A DNA stretch of 20,262 bases from Deltaproteobacteria bacterium (lineage in GTDB: Bacteria; Myxococcota_A; UBA796; UBA2385). The translations under genes were made by a program, and so were the position numbers. Of this stretch, positions 1 to 8,596 are shown piece after piece. The notes beneath the pieces are model-generated. The model worked only from the letters and a program-made list of their open reading frames with translations, was not told the origin of the DNA and did no database searches. The first letter of the stretch is position 1. The number at the start of each line of letters is the position of its first letter. The stretch covers positions 1 to 20,262 of the forward strand of contig JAERSX010000629.1 in NCBI GenBank assembly GCA_016845285.1. The letters run 5' to 3'.

Positions 1-1
1 C

Positions 2-466
2 ATCGAGGATGTGAGCCTCCGCACGACGCGGCGGACCCTGGAGACCGCCTGGACGGCCGTGGGTCAGGGGCGTGGGCGCATGGGCCCGTGGCTGGTCGCG
101 GCAGGCGGTACCTCGGCTCTGTCGGCTCGCTTCCCCGTAGAGGTGATCGCCCTGCAGGACCGCACTGACCCCGACCCTGGTCGAGGCACACACACCGTCG
201 CGCTCGTGCTGCCGTCGGTCTTTCTCGCCGACCACGAGCCGCCCTTCGTTGGCCGGGTGGGCAAGCGGAGGGTGGCCATGGGCGCCCCCGGCGACCAGCT
301 GCTGCGCGTGGACGAGGCAGGTACAGCCCACACCGATGGCCTGGAGCTGGTGCTCCGACGTGGCGGGCAGCCGGCGTGGAAGGCGCGCGTCTGGGGACCG
401 CAGGTGACCGGGAGGGTCGAGGTCCGGAGCAAGGGTGAGCTGCTGGCGGCCGACCCGGCGCCGTGA
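2..466 (+). CDS. 3' part of an unrecognised gene, open at the left window edge
   Basis: The frame is open from the window edge and ends at TGA 464-466. The first in-frame GTG (position 11) has no well-spaced Shine-Dalgarno and the codons before it (Ile-Glu-Asp) read on naturally, so the true start probably lies upstream. The visible 154 residues are rich in Val, Arg and Gly with alternating hydrophobic residues, suggesting beta structure. There is no signal peptide, membrane segment or motif that I recognise. Its stop faces the stop of the leftward lipoprotein gene, with only 16 bases between them. Third positions are strongly G/C, as in its neighbours, which supports real coding. No function is proposed. 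Confidence 0.55.
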   Translation: MEDVSLRTTRRTLETAWTAVGQGRGRMGPWLVAAGGTSALSARFPVEVIALQDRTDPDPGRGTHTVALVLPSVFLADHEPPFVGRVGKRRVAMGAPGDQLLRVDEAGTAHTDGLELVLRRGGQPAWKARVWGPQVTGRVEVRSKGELLAADPAP

Positions 467-482
467 GGCCTCGAGGGCTCGG

Positions 483-3400
483 CTAGGGATCCTCGGTGCA
501 GGACGCGTCGCACTCATTGACCCCGTCCACCGTGTTGCTGTAGCAGTCGTCGAAGCTCACGTCTTCGCAGGCGAGGGACTGGCTGCTGCCCGAGATCGTG
601 TTGCCGGTGAAGACCGGGCTGGCGCCGTTGAGGTAGACGCCGCCCTCTCCGGCGTCGCTGACCGTCGAGTTCGTGAAGCTCAGGTCGTCCTCACCGCCCA
701 GGGTCACGATGCCGTCGCAGTCGTTGTCCACGCGCCAAGAGCGCTCGGGAGAGCCGGGGTAGATGTTGCGCTCGGTGTCGTCGCAGTCTCCATCGGCCTC
801 GGAGTAGCCATCGCCGTCGTCGTCGGTGGTGTCCGTGCCGTCGTTGGCGGTGCCGTCGCAGTCGTTGTCCACACCAGCTGTGGTGCTGCCCTCGTAGCTC
901 TCGTCGGCTCCGGGGTAGCGGGTGGAGTCGGTGTCGTCGCAGTCGCCCTCAGCCACGCTGTAGTCGTCCTCGTCATAGTCGTCGTCCGTGGTCCACCAGA
1001 CCCCGTAGGAGCTGGAACCGTCGACGGTCAGGCTGTCCACCGTGGCCACCGAGTCCGAGACATAGAGTCCGATGCTGCCGGCGTCGGAGATGGTGGAAGA
1101 GTCGGTGATGTCGACGGTACTGCGGTTTGCGTAGAGGCCGTAGGTGCCGGTGTTCTCGACGGTCACGCCGCTGAAGCTGGCGGTCGCTCCCTGGATGTAG
1201 ATGCCTGCCTGGTCGGCGTTGCTGACCTGGAGGTTGGTGGCCTCGAGGTTGACCGCGCTTTCGTAGTAGGTGCCGTTCGAGGGGTTGAGGTGGATGCCGT
1301 TGCCGGTCTGGGCTCCGTCGACCACGACATCGTTCATGTAGATGGTCGACTCGTTGTAGTACCCGTAGCTGTAGATGGCTGAGTAGTAGGAGGAGTCGCC
1401 GCTCCCCACGTCGGTGATGCTGACGTCGTCGAGCTCGTAGGTACCGTCGTAGTTGTACGAGTAGGTCCAGAAGGCCTGGCCCTCGTGGCCCTTCACCTCG
1501 ACGCCGTCCAGCACCATGCTGCAGCCGTTGCCGAAGATGGCGGCGCCCGCGTTCGTGGAGGTGTAGCCGCCCGTGTAGACGTCTCCGGTGTCGTAGACGT
1601 ACTCGTATTCGTAGTCGTACGAGTAGGTCGTGCCGCTCTCGAAGGTGACATCCTCCATCTCGACGTTGGCTCCGTAGCAGCCGAGGCCGTCGCCGCCCCA
1701 GTTGCTGATGGTCACGTCGCTGATCGACACGGAGGGCGTGGTGACGGAGGTGCCGTCGTCGTACAGCTGGACCTGGAGCGGGGTGGACCGGTAGCTGTCC
1801 CAGGTGTTGCTGGTGATCTCGGCATCCGAGCCGTAGATGACGATGCCCTGGTCTCCATTGCTGAAGGTGTTTCCGCTGATGACGGCGTTGCCGGTGGTGT
1901 ACGCGAAGATGTCGATGGTCTGGGCGTAGTCGGTGTATGTGATGGTGTAGGTGTAGGTTTCGTAGTCGTACTCGTAGACGACGGGCTCTGTGGCCTGTGA
2001 GTCCGCGAAGGTGTTGTCCGAGATGACGATGCTGCTCTCGTAGTAGCTGTTGACCACCGGCGCGTCGGCTGGACCCGAGAAGGTGTTGCCCGTGAGCACG
2101 CTCGCCGACTGGAAGCCGATGAAGCTCGAGCACTCGTGGTTGGCGAAGTCGACACCCTCGACGGTCATGGTGCCGTCGAGGTTGACCACGCCCCAGCCTT
2201 CTCCGTCGCTGACCTGCCCGCCGAGCCAGTCGACGTTGGCCTGCACCGCGTAGACGGCGTTGATGTAGTTGATGTAGTAGCAGTCGTTGGTCTCGTCGAC
2301 GTCGTCGAGGTCCTTGAGGTTTGTGACCGTCAGGTTCTCGATGTCGGCATCGATGGTCTCGATGGCCATGCCGTGCAGGCCGACGTCGTCGATGGTGATG
2401 TCGGTCAACGTGGCGTTGCCGCCGCCGTCACCCTGCACCAGCATTCCTGTGTTGTTGTAGCCACTGATGTCGATGTTGCTGGCCACCACGTCAGTGCTGG
2501 TCAGGATGATGCCGGTTCCTCCGAGACTGTCGACGCCCCATGCGTCGAAATCGAGGAAGCCCGCCTCTTCGCTGACGACGCTCGTGGTGATGTTCTCGGC
2601 GGTGATGAGATCGGTGCTGCTCGCCCACATGCCCACCCAGTAGGCGCCGGTGATGTCGAGGTCGGAGAAGCTGGCTTCGCCGTTGAACACCACGGCCCCG
2701 TAGAAGCCGCCCTCGAGCACGTCACCCGACATGGTGGCGTCGCCGTCGTCGGCGAACAGGTTCATGTAGAAGTTGTTGGACAGCGTGTTGCCGGTCGTGC
2801 TCACCGCGGCGCCGTCGTCGGCGTAGATCCCGTGGCCGTCGCTGGGATTGTCCTCGTCGGCGGGCAAGGTATCGGTGATGGTGTTGCTGTCGATGTTCAC
2901 CGCGGCGCCGCCGGTGGTGTAGACGCCGTAGCCGGTGTTCCCGACCAGCTCGCTGTTGCTGATGGTAGCGGTGCCGCCGTCGACGCCGAGGCCGCCGTAG
3001 CCGTTGGTCGAGAGCACCACCTCGGTCACCGAGAGGTCCAAGGAGTCGGTGCTCTTGATGCCCCACTGGCCCGCCGCCTCGACGGTGATGTCGCTCAGGG
3101 CCACGTTGGCGGCGCCATCGACCACGATGCCCGACAGGGTGCTCTCGATGGAGAGGCCGGACACGGTGACGCTGGAGCCGGTGATGGTGATGGTGTGCTC
3201 GGCGGTGGGTGCCACCAGGGTCAGCGCGTCGGATCCCGGGCCCACCAGGGTGACCGACTTGTCGATGACCACCGCTTCCTCGTGTGCGTCGGCGGCGCAC
3301 ATCTCGATGGTGCTGCCTTCCGAGGCCACGCTGAGCGCGTCGGTGAGCCAGGCGTAGCCGCCCCCGCCGTCCACGGTGATGCAGCCGGACTCGTACTCCA

Positions 3401-3509
3401 CAGCGCCGCCGGTGTCGTCGACTTCGCCACCGTCCTCGTCTTCGTCCTTGTCGCCGCAGGCGAGCAAGAGGGGGAGGGGAAGGAAGATCAATGCAGTGGA
3501 ACGGAGCAT
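483..3509 (-). CDS. Large parallel beta-helix lipoprotein with embedded MopE-type Asp-rich repeats
   Basis: Predicted surface or periplasmic lipoprotein of 1008 residues. I chose the ATG at 3509 because it gives a clean type II signal peptide: Met-Leu-Arg, a Leu/Pro-rich core and lipobox LLAC with the lipidated Cys at 18. A longer frame to 3563 adds 18 residues of no signal character and overlaps the predicted -10 box. After an acidic linker (CGDKDEDEDGG), about residues 40-840 are short repeats with N/D/G turns and alternating Val/Ile/Thr, the pattern of right-handed parallel beta-helix (PbH1) coils. Residues about 849-935 hold two MopE-like units (DCDDTD...YPG...VDNDCDG), expected to bind calcium. 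Helix-like coils then resume, and the protein ends in a short Cys-rich tail with four cysteines. Proteins of this fold include polysaccharide lyases and adhesins, but I see no catalytic motif, so binding or adhesion is only an inference. The middle coils are unusually Tyr-rich. Confidence 0.88.
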   Translation of the reverse strand: MLRSTALIFLPLPLLLACGDKDEDEDGGEVDDTGGAVEYESGCITVDGGGGYAWLTDALSVASEGSTIEMCAADAHEEAVVIDKSVTLVGPGSDALTLVAPTAEHTITITGSSVTVSGLSIESTLSGIVVDGAANVALSDITVEAAGQWGIKSTDSLDLSVTEVVLSTNGYGGLGVDGGTATISNSELVGNTGYGVYTTGGAAVNIDSNTITDTLPADEDNPSDGHGIYADDGAAVSTTGNTLSNNFYMNLFADDGDATMSGDVLEGGFYGAVVFNGEASFSDLDITGAYWVGMWASSTDLITAENITTSVVSEEAGFLDFDAWGVDSLGGTGIILTSTDVVASNIDISGYNNTGMLVQGDGGGNATLTDITIDDVGLHGMAIETIDADIENLTVTNLKDLDDVDETNDCYYINYINAVYAVQANVDWLGGQVSDGEGWGVVNLDGTMTVEGVDFANHECSSFIGFQSASVLTGNTFSGPADAPVVNSYYESSIVISDNTFADSQATEPVVYEYDYETYTYTITYTDYAQTIDIFAYTTGNAVISGNTFSNGDQGIVIYGSDAEITSNTWDSYRSTPLQVQLYDDGTSVTTPSVSISDVTISNWGGDGLGCYGANVEMEDVTFESGTTYSYDYEYEYVYDTGDVYTGGYTSTNAGAAIFGNGCSMVLDGVEVKGHEGQAFWTYSYNYDGTYELDDVSITDVGSGDSSYYSAIYSYGYYNESTIYMNDVVVDGAQTGNGIHLNPSNGTYYESAVNLEATNLQVSNADQAGIYIQGATASFSGVTVENTGTYGLYANRSTVDITDSSTISDAGSIGLYVSDSVATVDSLTVDGSSSYGVWWTTDDDYDEDDYSVAEGDCDDTDSTRYPGADESYEGSTTAGVDNDCDGTANDGTDTTDDDGDGYSEADGDCDDTERNIYPGSPERSWRVDNDCDGIVTLGGEDDLSFTNSTVSDAGEGGVYLNGASPVFTGNTISGSSQSLACEDVSFDDCYSNTVDGVNECDASCTEDP
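711..963 (-). repeat. Two MopE-type Asp-rich repeat units inside the beta-helix gene
   Basis: Two coding units carry the pattern DGDCDDTxxxxYPG followed by VDNDCDG. At the DNA level a 21-base stretch is identical at 711-731 and 852-872, 141 bases (47 codons) apart, consistent with duplication of a unit. Similar units occur in the methanotroph surface protein MopE and widely in myxobacterial surface proteins. Calcium binding is inferred from the DxDxD-like loops. Confidence 0.8.
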
Positions 3510-3562
3510 GGGGCGCCTCAGGTGCGTGTCGGCGCCGGTGGTGGACGGCGCAGCGTCCCTCA

Positions 3563-3591
3563 TGTGTACCTGCGAATCGGCCCGTTCTCAA
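3563..3591 (-). promoter_or_regulatory. Predicted sigma-70 promoter of the beta-helix lipoprotein gene
   Basis: On the minus strand TTGAGA (3591-3586) is separated by 17 bases from TACACA (3568-3563), a 5/6 and a 3/6 match to consensus. Transcription would start near 3556 and leave a leader of about 47 bases before the ATG at 3509. The -35 box lies in the centre of an 18-bp palindrome. Confidence 0.4.
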
Positions 3592-3598
3592 GAACGGG
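3581..3598. promoter_or_regulatory. Perfect 8-2-8 inverted repeat, candidate operator in the divergent region
   Basis: CCCGTTCTCAAGAACGGG is a perfect dyad with 8-base arms and a CA spacer. It covers the predicted -35 box of the leftward lipoprotein promoter and lies about 30 bases before the rightward carboxyltransferase gene. A dimeric repressor site is the natural reading. In the rightward transcript it could also fold as a 7-bp hairpin with a UCAA loop. There is no T tract, so a terminator is unlikely. Confidence 0.5.
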
Positions 3599-3607
3599 AT
3601 AGCCTTG

Positions 3608-3624
3608 CGCCCCTTCGGGAGGCG
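3608..3624 (+). promoter_or_regulatory. UUCG-tetraloop hairpin covering the carboxyltransferase ribosome binding site
   Basis: CGCCCC (3608-3613), loop TTCG (3614-3617), then GG, a bulged A (3620) and GGCG (to 3624) form a six-pair stem closed by the very stable C(UUCG)G loop. The Shine-Dalgarno GGGAGG (3617-3622) is inside this structure and the GTG start is at 3627, so the fold would hide the site. This could set a low basal translation rate or be opened by a regulator; the sequence alone does not tell. Confidence 0.45.
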
Positions 3625-3626
3625 GT

Positions 3627-5231
<1,605 letters not shown>

Positions 5232-5274
5232 GCCCACCACCTCGCGGCTAAGCTCTCGTTCGATGGGAGAGGTC

Positions 5275-7260
5275 ATGCGCGCTGCGGTGGTTGGACTGGG
5301 ACTCGGGCTCGTGGTCGGGTGCGGTGACAAGGATGAAGGGCCTGCGGCAGCCGACACCGGCGGTGCAGGCAGCGGAGATCCTGCGTCGGTGGACCTCGAT
5401 GGCGACGGCTCCTTCGCCGACGAGGACTGCAACGACCAGGTCTCGTCCATCTACCCGGGAGCGCCGGAGATCTGCGATGGCCTCGACAACGACTGCGACA
5501 CGCTCATCGACATGGACGACCCTGATGTCACCGAGCTGCTCCGGTGGCACGACGACGCCGACGGGGACTCGTTTGGCGACCCGAGCGCCCTGAGCGAGGG
5601 CTGCACACAGCCTGCCGGGACGGTCGACAATTCCGAGGACTGTGACGACACGGATGCAGATGTGCATCCCTACGCCACCGAGGTCTGTGACGACATCGAC
5701 AACGACTGTGACGGGCTCACAGATGCCGCCGACGACTCGCTCGAGGATGGAACGGAGTACCTGCCCGATGCCGACGGGGATGGCTTCGCCAGCGACGATG
5801 CTGTGGCTGAAGAGCTGTGCGAGCTCGAGGATGGCTACACCGACATCGAGGGTGACTGCGACGACGGGGACGGCGACATCTACCCGGGTGCTCCAGAGAG
5901 CTGTGGCGACGGCGTCGACAGCGACTGCGACGGCTTCGAGGGCCTGCCGAGCATCGGCCAGGGCCAGGACCAGTCCTGTGCCTGGGCCCATCTCATCGCT
6001 GATCTCTACGCGACCGGCACGGTGGTGGGCATCACCGATGACCTCGATGGGGACGGCGCCGGTGACCTGCTCTTCGGCGGCCTGGCCGACGCCGCATGGG
6101 TGCTCGGGGGAGTGATCTCGGGCGACACCGACATCGCCACCGAGGTGAGCGCCGAGGTGGTGGACTCTGTGGGTGCGCGGGATCTGGGCACTGCGCTGCA
6201 CTGGGGAGACATCACCGCGGACGGCACCAGCGATCTCATCGTGGGCGTCCCCTACGACGACACGGGCAACACCAACGCTGGCGTGGCCATGGTCTTCGAG
6301 GGACCTCTGGGGTCCACACAGGATCCGGGCGATGCCGTCGCGGCGCTCATCGGCGGCGACTACGGCGATCGCGCCGGCACCGCCGTGCTCGTGGCCGGTG
6401 ACCTCGACGGCGACGGTGAGCAGGACGCGGTGGTCGGCGCGCCCTACTACAACGGCATCATCGACCGCGGCGGCTCGGTCTACGCGTTGAGCGGCCCGTT
6501 GACGGGCGACATGGACCTGGAAGACGCCGACGGCCGATACAGCGGCGAGCGCCTGACATACCGGCTGGGCGAGACCCTGGCCGCCATCGGAGACACCAAC
6601 GGCGACGGCTACGACGACGTGGTGGCAGGCGCCTCCCTGGACGACAAGAGCGGCTCGGAAGCCGGAGCGGCGTTCGTCCTCCTGGGTCCCATGGCGAACG
6701 GCGACTTCAACGACACCACCCGGGTCTTGGGGGAAGACGACGGTGACACGCTGGGCGTGGGCGTACATGGCTGCGGCGACGTGGACGGCGATGGCTACGC
6801 CGAGGTCTTCGTGGGTGCACCGCAGAACGATGAGAACGGCTCCAACGCTGGCGCGGCCTACGTGCTCCAGGGCCCGGTGAGCGGCGACGACGACGTGGAC
6901 GACTACGCGATGCTCACCTTCCTCGGGGAGGCCGATGACGATCGCGCCGGGTCGGCTCTCGCCGCCACCGATCTCAACGGCGACGGCGAGCTCGACTGGG
7001 TCATCGGCGCGCCGAGACAGAGCAGCAACCCGGGGCCAGGCCGCGTCTTCGTGTCCTTCGGGCCCCAGTCCGGCACCGTCGATCTCCAGCTGGCCGACCT
7101 CACCCTCGAGGGTGACGCGGACGGTGACCAGCTCGGTGCGGCCCTTGCCGTGGGCGACCACGACGGCGACGGTGAAGACGACCTGCTGGTGGCGGCCCCC
7201 TACGCCGACACCGCCAGCGCGGAGTCCGGTGAGGCCTGGCTGCTGCTGGGCGGTCCGTGA
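5275..7260 (+). CDS. Lipoprotein with MopE-type repeats and a seven-bladed FG-GAP beta-propeller
   Basis: Predicted exported lipoprotein of 661 residues. The ATG at 5275 is preferred over the ATG at 5263 because GGGAG (5265-5269) is correctly spaced only for it. The signal peptide ends in lipobox VVGC (Cys 16) and the mature protein begins CGDKDEG. Residues about 41-222 hold three MopE-like units (YPGAPEICDGLDNDCD, DCDDTDADVHP, DCDDGDGDIYPGAPE). The rest is seven FG-GAP blades, each with a DxDGDG-like calcium loop followed by a hydrophobic strand and a GAP-like turn, enough to close one integrin-alpha-type propeller. The pccB-like gene ends 43 bases upstream with no clear promoter between, so they may be cotranscribed. 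Ligand binding at the cell surface is inferred from the fold; no enzyme motif is seen. Confidence 0.9.
   Translation: MRAAVVGLGLGLVVGCGDKDEGPAAADTGGAGSGDPASVDLDGDGSFADEDCNDQVSSIYPGAPEICDGLDNDCDTLIDMDDPDVTELLRWHDDADGDSFGDPSALSEGCTQPAGTVDNSEDCDDTDADVHPYATEVCDDIDNDCDGLTDAADDSLEDGTEYLPDADGDGFASDDAVAEELCELEDGYTDIEGDCDDGDGDIYPGAPESCGDGVDSDCDGFEGLPSIGQGQDQSCAWAHLIADLYATGTVVGITDDLDGDGAGDLLFGGLADAAWVLGGVISGDTDIATEVSAEVVDSVGARDLGTALHWGDITADGTSDLIVGVPYDDTGNTNAGVAMVFEGPLGSTQDPGDAVAALIGGDYGDRAGTAVLVAGDLDGDGEQDAVVGAPYYNGIIDRGGSVYALSGPLTGDMDLEDADGRYSGERLTYRLGETLAAIGDTNGDGYDDVVAGASLDDKSGSEAGAAFVLLGPMANGDFNDTTRVLGEDDGDTLGVGVHGCGDVDGDGYAEVFVGAPQNDENGSNAGAAYVLQGPVSGDDDVDDYAMLTFLGEADDDRAGSALAATDLNGDGELDWVIGAPRQSSNPGPGRVFVSFGPQSGTVDLQLADLTLEGDADGDQLGAALAVGDHDGDGEDDLLVAAPYADTASAESGEAWLLLGGP
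5395..5943 (+). repeat. Three MopE-type Cys/Asp-rich units
   Basis: Three diverged protein repeats of roughly 55-65 residues each contain a DxDGDxF loop, a DCxD segment, an (I/V)(Y/H)P segment and a (D/S)xDCDx closing motif. Cysteines recur at matching places (DC...C...DC), so one or two disulfides per unit are likely after export. The units differ at the DNA level, which argues against recent duplication. Confidence 0.75.
5970..7257 (+). repeat. Seven FG-GAP (integrin-alpha propeller) repeats
   Basis: Calcium loops read DDLDGDGAGD, DITADGTSD, DLDGDGEQD, DTNGDGYDD, DVDGDGYAE, DLNGDGELD and DHDGDGEDD, each followed by a strand and a V(G/A)AP-like turn. Seven copies match the closed propeller. 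The second loop (DITADGTSD) is the weakest calcium site. Confidence 0.82.
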
Positions 7261-7394
7261 TCCTCTGGTGACAGGAACTGTCCGCCCTGGGCTTGCTCCA
7301 CGAGGCGCGGGGGGCGCAGGGGAGGGGGGATGACCGCGCTCCATCCCTTCACCGCTCCCACACCCGTCTGGTTCGAGGACGGCTTCGAGGCCCC

Positions 7395-7945
7395 CACGCC
7401 CAAGGGCTTCCGGGTCCTCTGCAGCTCGCCCTCGAGGCCCTGGCCTACGACATCGAGCGCCACCTGCGTGCGGCCCTGGCGACCATGTGGGCACCTGAGG
7501 GATCCCTGGGACGCCTCGGTCCCGACGTACTTCAGGCAGATCTCCCGCTCGACCTCGTCCTGTTGCGAGCACGGCAGCGCCCTCGGCGGACGGCAGCGGA
7601 GGATCTCCTCGATCAGTGGGGCAGTGCTGGCATCGGCAACATCTACAAGAACGAGGCCTTGTTGGTGAAGGGGGTGCGCCGGCCACCCTGCTCAGCGAGC
7701 TGCCCGACGCCGTCGTGGCGGGGCTCTTCACCACCCTGAGCCGGTTGATGAGGGCCAACCTGGACGGCCGCCCCTCTCACCGCATGTGGGTCCACGGCCG
7801 GGCTGGGCTCCCTTGTCATCGCTGTCGCTCACCAGTGGGTCAGCGACCTGTCGGTGAACACGGACGCCGCGCCTTCTGGTGCCCTCGATGCCGGCCCGTG
7901 TGGGTCGTGCCCCCGGAGGTTGACGGGGCCGAGCCAGCTGAGTAG
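7395..7945 (+). pseudogene. Decayed Fpg/Nei-family DNA glycosylase remnant
   Basis: The remnant matches the middle and C-terminal parts of Fpg/Nei base-excision glycosylases. One frame holds LGPDVL, then a helix-two-turn-helix stretch with AGIGNIYKNEAL in the usual form GxGNxYxxE. Near 7675-7690 homology moves to the frame one base back, which continues LSELPDAVV, the anchor segment WVHGRAGLPC and a zinc finger CX2C-X18-CX2C ending in WCPRC, with stop TAG 7943-7945. This looks like a one-base deletion. The N-terminal catalytic domain, which starts Met-Pro-Glu in the family, is not found in any frame at 7261-7400; that 134-base stretch shows no other gene. A sequencing error could explain the frameshift but not the missing domain, so a pseudogene is more likely. 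Its tail overlaps the predicted rpsP promoter. Confidence 0.7.
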
Positions 7946-7948
7946 AAG
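7920..7948 (+). promoter_or_regulatory. Predicted sigma-70 promoter of the rpsP operon
   Basis: TTGACG (7920-7925), a 17-base spacer and TAGAAG (7943-7948) match consensus at 5/6 and 4/6 positions. The start point would be near 7955, about 100 bases before rpsP. It overlaps the last codons of the glycosylase remnant. Confidence 0.5.
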
Positions 7949-7973
7949 CCGCCGTTACCCGAAGGTGTCGTCA

Positions 7974-8043
7974 GCCGGCTCGCGCCGGTGTTTCATCGGC
8001 CGGCTCTGACCGGCTCAGCACCACTCGGCATCTTCACCGGCTC
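7974..8043 (+). promoter_or_regulatory. rpsP leader with four CCGGCTC copies and a GC hairpin
   Basis: CCGGCTC occurs at 7975-7981, 8000-8006, 8010-8016 and 8037-8043. The first copy forms a stem CCGGC-TCGC-GCCGG (7975-7988) followed by a short GTTT. The repeats lie between the predicted start point and the rpsP ribosome site AGGAG (8045-8049). A role in operon autoregulation is possible, but nothing here identifies a known ribosomal leader. Confidence 0.35.
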
Positions 8044-8055
8044 CAGGAGTTCACC

Positions 8056-8337
8056 ATGGTCCGCCTTCGGCTCACCCGTATGGGCCGCAAGAAGCGCCCC
8101 TTCTACCGCATCGTGGCCGCCGACAGCCGGTCGCCACGCGACGGGCGCAACATCGAGATTCTCGGCTACTTCAACCCCATGCCCGATCCAGTCGAGCTGA
8201 AGCTCGACCTCGAGCGTGTCGACTACTGGCTCGGCGTGGGTGCCTCGCCCTCCGACAAGGTCAAGAGCCTCATCGCCCGGGCCCGCGGTGGCGCTGGCGA
8301 AGCCGCTCCTGCCGAAGAGAGCGCAGCAGATGCCTGA
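8056..8337 (+). CDS. rpsP: 30S ribosomal protein S16
   Basis: Ribosomal protein S16, which binds 16S rRNA in the body of the small subunit and helps its assembly. The 93-residue product has the family N-terminus MVRLRLTRMGRKKRPFYRIV, the segment GRxIEILGYFNP and a C-terminal stretch ending YWLGVGASPSDKV. The Ala/Glu-rich tail (about residues 80-93) is variable in the family. ATG 8056 has AGGAG six bases upstream. Its stop codon overlaps the khpA start by eight bases, showing translational coupling. It is the first gene of an rpsP-khpA-rimM-trmD-rplS-yraN cluster. ffh, often found upstream in other bacteria, is absent here. Confidence 0.97.
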   Translation: MVRLRLTRMGRKKRPFYRIVAADSRSPRDGRNIEILGYFNPMPDPVELKLDLERVDYWLGVGASPSDKVKSLIARARGGAGEAAPAEESAADA

Positions 8338-8596
8338 GCACTTCGAGCAGATCGTCGATTACATGGTGCGCAGCGTCGCCGACCATCCGGACGACATCCG
8401 TGTCTCGTCGGTGGAAGGCGAGGCCTCCCTCCTCCTCGAGCTCCGGGTCAACCCCGAAGATCTCGATCAGGTGAGTGGGCCCGACCGCACCCTCTTTCGT
8501 GCCATGCAGCAGGTCATGGCCGTCTCCAGTCGCAATGCGCACCAGAAGCCGGTGCTCGACCTGATCGAGAACGATGACGGGGGCGAAGAAGAGTAG
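8330..8596 (+). CDS. khpA: KhpA-type KH-domain protein with a degenerate GXXG loop
   Basis: Small KH-domain protein (88 residues) in the conserved position between rpsP and rimM. KhpA binds RNA, often with KhpB/Jag, and affects cell-envelope growth and small-RNA control in other bacteria. The fold is visible: FEQIVDYMVRSVADHPDDI, the strand LLLELRVNPEDL, then the helix RAMQQVMAVSSRNAHQKPVL matching family AxR...VLEI. The loop that normally reads VIGKQGRT is here QVSGPDRTLF, so GKQG has become GPDR: the lysine and second glycine that contact the RNA backbone are lost. The start ATG 8330 overlaps rpsP by eight bases. Family membership is well supported by position and pattern; RNA-binding ability is doubtful. 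Confidence 0.88.
   Translation: MPEHFEQIVDYMVRSVADHPDDIRVSSVEGEASLLLELRVNPEDLDQVSGPDRTLFRAMQQVMAVSSRNAHQKPVLDLIENDDGGEEE

Noticed and set aside
465..477. Overlapping palindromes GAGGCCTC and CCTCGAGG between the first two genes as a bidirectional terminator.
   Set aside because: The palindromes have no loop and no T tract, and short GC palindromes are frequent by chance in this base composition.
711..963. Regularly spaced DNA repeats that could suggest a CRISPR array.
   Set aside because: The repeats are in frame within a protein gene, with MopE-type units; only a 21-base piece is identical and spacing follows the protein repeat.
2136..3602. A 488-codon open frame on the plus strand opposite the beta-helix gene.
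   Set aside because: Its product is Val/Gly/His-rich with no fold pattern; it arises because Asp and Thr codons on the other strand read as Val and Gly. The minus-strand product has a signal peptide and clear repeats.
7330..7668. A separate small protein starting at ATG 7330.
   Set aside because: Although GGAGGGGGG precedes the ATG, the frame has no homology-like pattern, is rich in Ser/Pro/Arg, and overlaps the glycosylase remnant in another frame.
5248..7758. An 836-codon minus-strand open frame opposite the FG-GAP gene and the glycosylase remnant.
   Set aside because: Asp (GAC) on the plus strand gives Val (GTC) on the minus strand, producing a long Val-rich shadow. It has no motifs.
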